Positions 6,220 to 7,839 of a stretch of 7,839 nt of DNA are shown here, one piece after another. The position numbers and the translations under genes were made by a program. How positions within the stretch are numbered: the first letter of the stretch is position 1; each line of letters opens with the position of its first letter. The stretch comes from Aurantibacter sp034110465 (GTDB lineage: Bacteria > Bacteroidota > Bacteroidia > Flavobacteriales > Flavobacteriaceae): positions 1 to 7,839 of the forward strand of contig JAWUZD010000020.1 in the NCBI GenBank assembly GCA_034110465.1. Reading direction: 5' to 3'. Under the pieces are notes generated by a model that saw only the letters and a list, made by a program, of their open reading frames with translations, was not told the DNA's origin and made no database searches.

Positions 6220-7001
6220 TGGAGTTTACCGAGTCAGTTGTTAATCAATATCTAGCTGACTTTATACTGCCTTTTACTCGTATTGCTGCCTTAGTCATGA
6301 TGATGGTGGGTTTTGGCGCTCGTACAATCCCTACACGCATTAAACTGTTTTTATGTGTCACACTCACCTTTGCAATTATGCCTGCAATTCCGCCAACCAA
6401 TGTTGGTACACTTTTGTCATTACAAACATTTTTGTTGATTGGGCAGCAAACACTTATTGGTATTGCCTTAGGTTTTGTAACCGTAATGGTTGTTAATACA
6501 TTTACGCTAGCGGGTCAAATTATTGCTATGCAATCAGGTTTGGGGTTTGCGTCGTTGGTTGATCCGGCCAGTGGTATGAATGTACCCGCAGTTGGACAGT
6601 TCTTCTTAATATTATCGACGTTACTTTTTTGGACGATGGACGGTCATTTAGCTTATTTACAATTTATTGTAGCAAGCTTTGATACCTTGCCCATTGGTAA
6701 TGAAAACTTTTCAAGTATCAAATATAAAGAGTTGGTTTTATGGGGTGGTTGGATGTTTGCAACGGCTTTATCTCTAGCACTTGCTCCTTTAACAGCCATG
6801 TTACTAATTAATTTCTCTTTTGGTGTTATGACGCGAGCAGCACCACAGTTAAATATATTTGCGATAGGCTTTCCTATCACCATGATGGCAGGTTTGCTTA
6901 TTATGTGGTTGACGTTTGGTAACTTCCTTACTCACTTCGAACTTCAATGGCAGCGAGCACTTGATTTTAGTTGCTACTTAATTGACTGCAAGGCCATTTA
7001 A
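6219..7001 (+). CDS. fliR: Flagellar export gate protein FliR
   Basis: FliR is the single-copy subunit that closes the FliP ring at the top of the export gate and contacts FlhB. The 260-residue product is highly hydrophobic with about six predicted membrane or buried helices (roughly 14-32, 39-57, 68-95, 125-150, 176-200 and 212-238). Family signatures are IIAMQSGLGFASLVDPASG (101-119) and FGVMTRAAPQLNIFAIGFPI (201-220). It starts on the last base of the fliQ stop codon and ends 26 nt before flhB. The last residues (YLIDCKAI) are less conserved, as is usual at the family's C-terminus. In some bacteria fliR is fused to flhB; here the two are separate genes. Confidence 0.97.
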   Translation: MEFTESVVNQYLADFILPFTRIAALVMMMVGFGARTIPTRIKLFLCVTLTFAIMPAIPPTNVGTLLSLQTFLLIGQQTLIGIALGFVTVMVVNTFTLAGQIIAMQSGLGFASLVDPASGMNVPAVGQFFLILSTLLFWTMDGHLAYLQFIVASFDTLPIGNENFSSIKYKELVLWGGWMFATALSLALAPLTAMLLINFSFGVMTRAAPQLNIFAIGFPITMMAGLLIMWLTFGNFLTHFELQWQRALDFSCYLIDCKAI

Positions 7002-7013
7002 AATGACTTGTTT

Positions 7014-7018
7014 AAAGG
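7014..7018 (+). promoter_or_regulatory. Ribosome binding site of flhB
   Basis: AAAGG ends 9 nt before the ATG at 7028, with a further AGGG at 7020-7023 closer to the start. Together they support this ATG, which gives the conserved FlhB N-terminus. Confidence 0.55.
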
Positions 7019-7027
7019 TAGGGTTCA

Positions 7028-7839
7028 ATGGCTGAGTCAGATAGTGGTGAAAAAACCGAAGAACCCACGGCGAAAAAACTCGGTGATGCCAGAAAAAAAG
7101 GGCAGATAGCGCGCTCTAAAGATTTAGGTACAATGTTCGTTTTAGTAGGTAGTGCCTTTGCTATGATGGTAATGGGTAATGCATTGGTTCAAGCGTTAGC
7201 TGCCATGATGAACCGGTTATTTTCGCTTAGTCGCCGTGAAGCAATGGATCTATATTCTATAAAAAGTGTTATATCTAGTGGCGTATATGATGTCATTTTC
7301 CCGATGTTAACCATTTTTGCTATTATTATGCTTGCGGCTTTTATTGGTAATACAATGCTGGGAGGCATGGCTTTTTCTTGGGAAGCTATGGCGCCGAAAG
7401 CGAACCGACTTTCACCCTTTGCGGGTTTTAAACGTATGTTTGGTGTGCAAGCTGCAGTTGAATTACTTAAATCAATTCTCAAATTTTTTGTAGTTTTTAT
7501 TGTTGCTTACTTATTGTTGAATGGTCTTTTTGATCAAATATTAGGGTTAAGCTTAGAAGCAATTCCATTGAACTTTGGCCATGCAGTCAATATGTTACTG
7601 TGGATGTTTTTAGCGCTAGGTTTATCCATTGGTATCATTGTCGCTATTGACGCGCCATACCAAGTGTGGAATCACTCTCGTCAGTTAAAAATGACCAAAC
7701 AAGAAATAAAAGATGAATTTAAAAATACTGAAGGTAACCCTGAAATTAAAGGGCGAATAAAGCAAACGCAATATGAAATGTCTCAGCGACGAATGATGAG
7801 TGAGGTACCTAATTCTGATGTGGTCATAACAAACCCTAC
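7028..7839 (+). CDS. flhB: Flagellar export switch protein FlhB, 3'-truncated by window edge
   Basis: FlhB sits on the export gate and, after cutting itself at an NPTH motif, sets substrate specificity; FliK acts on its cytoplasmic domain to end hook export. The frame is open from the ATG at 7028 to the window end: 270 complete codons plus two bases. The N-terminus (EKTEEPTAKKLGDARKKGQI, residues 8-27) is the family signature. Four membrane segments follow at about 33-58, 88-112, 148-170 and 186-208. The cytoplasmic domain starts with KMTKQEIKDEFKNTEGNPEI (221-240). The last residues are N269, P270 and the AC of a Thr codon, so the window is cut inside NPTH, at the same numbering as Salmonella FlhB. 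About 105 C-terminal residues are expected beyond the window. Confidence 0.97.
   Translation, partial: MAESDSGEKTEEPTAKKLGDARKKGQIARSKDLGTMFVLVGSAFAMMVMGNALVQALAAMMNRLFSLSRREAMDLYSIKSVISSGVYDVIFPMLTIFAIIMLAAFIGNTMLGGMAFSWEAMAPKANRLSPFAGFKRMFGVQAAVELLKSILKFFVVFIVAYLLLNGLFDQILGLSLEAIPLNFGHAVNMLLWMFLALGLSIGIIVAIDAPYQVWNHSRQLKMTKQEIKDEFKNTEGNPEIKGRIKQTQYEMSQRRMMSEVPNSDVVITNP

Noticed and set aside
7189..7482. 97-codon open frame on the - strand inside flhB
   Set aside because: The + strand carries conserved FlhB sequence without interruption, so the reverse frame is a shadow of it.
1..7839. Search for an undescribed system, mobile element, CRISPR array, tRNA or defence gene
   Set aside because: All long frames on the + strand belong to known flagellar families in canonical order. 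The gaps are 138 nt or less, and no transposase, direct-repeat array or tRNA-like structure was seen.

Overview
This window is one continuous run of flagellar export-apparatus and switch genes, all on the + strand: fliJ (3' end), fliK, fliL, fliM, fliN, fliO, fliP, fliQ, fliR and flhB (5' part). The gene order is the classic polar-flagellum cluster of gammaproteobacteria such as Vibrio, Shewanella, Pseudomonas and the Alteromonadales. The low-GC coding sequence, the Asn/Lys/Ser-rich FliK and the general look of the proteins suggest a marine Alteromonadales bacterium, possibly of the Colwellia/Thalassotalea type. That placement is inferred from composition and order, not from any search.

Layout. 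Bases 1-302 hold the C-terminal two thirds of FliJ, the export chaperone/ATPase-stalk protein. A 138-nt gap follows, with a good sigma-54-type -24/-12 match at 351-366, suggesting that fliK begins a new transcription unit. fliK (441-2327) has a very long disordered N-terminal region and a recognisable hook-length-control C-terminal domain. After a 132-nt gap with a weaker sigma-70-like promoter candidate come fliL (2460-3014), fliM (3086-4150, GTG start) and fliN (4205-4600). fliO (4600-5154), fliP (5161-5922), fliQ (5950-6219), fliR (6219-7001) and flhB (7028 to the window end) follow with very short gaps or 1-nt overlaps, as expected of one operon. The window stops inside the FlhB NPTH autocleavage motif.

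How the genes work together. FliO assists assembly of the FliP-FliQ-FliR export gate, and FlhB joins that gate and sets substrate specificity. FliK measures the hook and, through the FlhB cytoplasmic domain, switches export from rod/hook to filament substrates. FliJ links the export ATPase to the gate. FliM and FliN form the C-ring switch that binds CheY-P and sets rotation direction. FliL sits beside the stator and supports torque.

I found no undescribed system here. All coding sequence of any length is accounted for by known flagellar families and no gene appears broken. The points worth a second look are regulatory and structural: the sigma-54 site, the fliK start, the disordered FliK region, and a few small repeats and inverted repeats.
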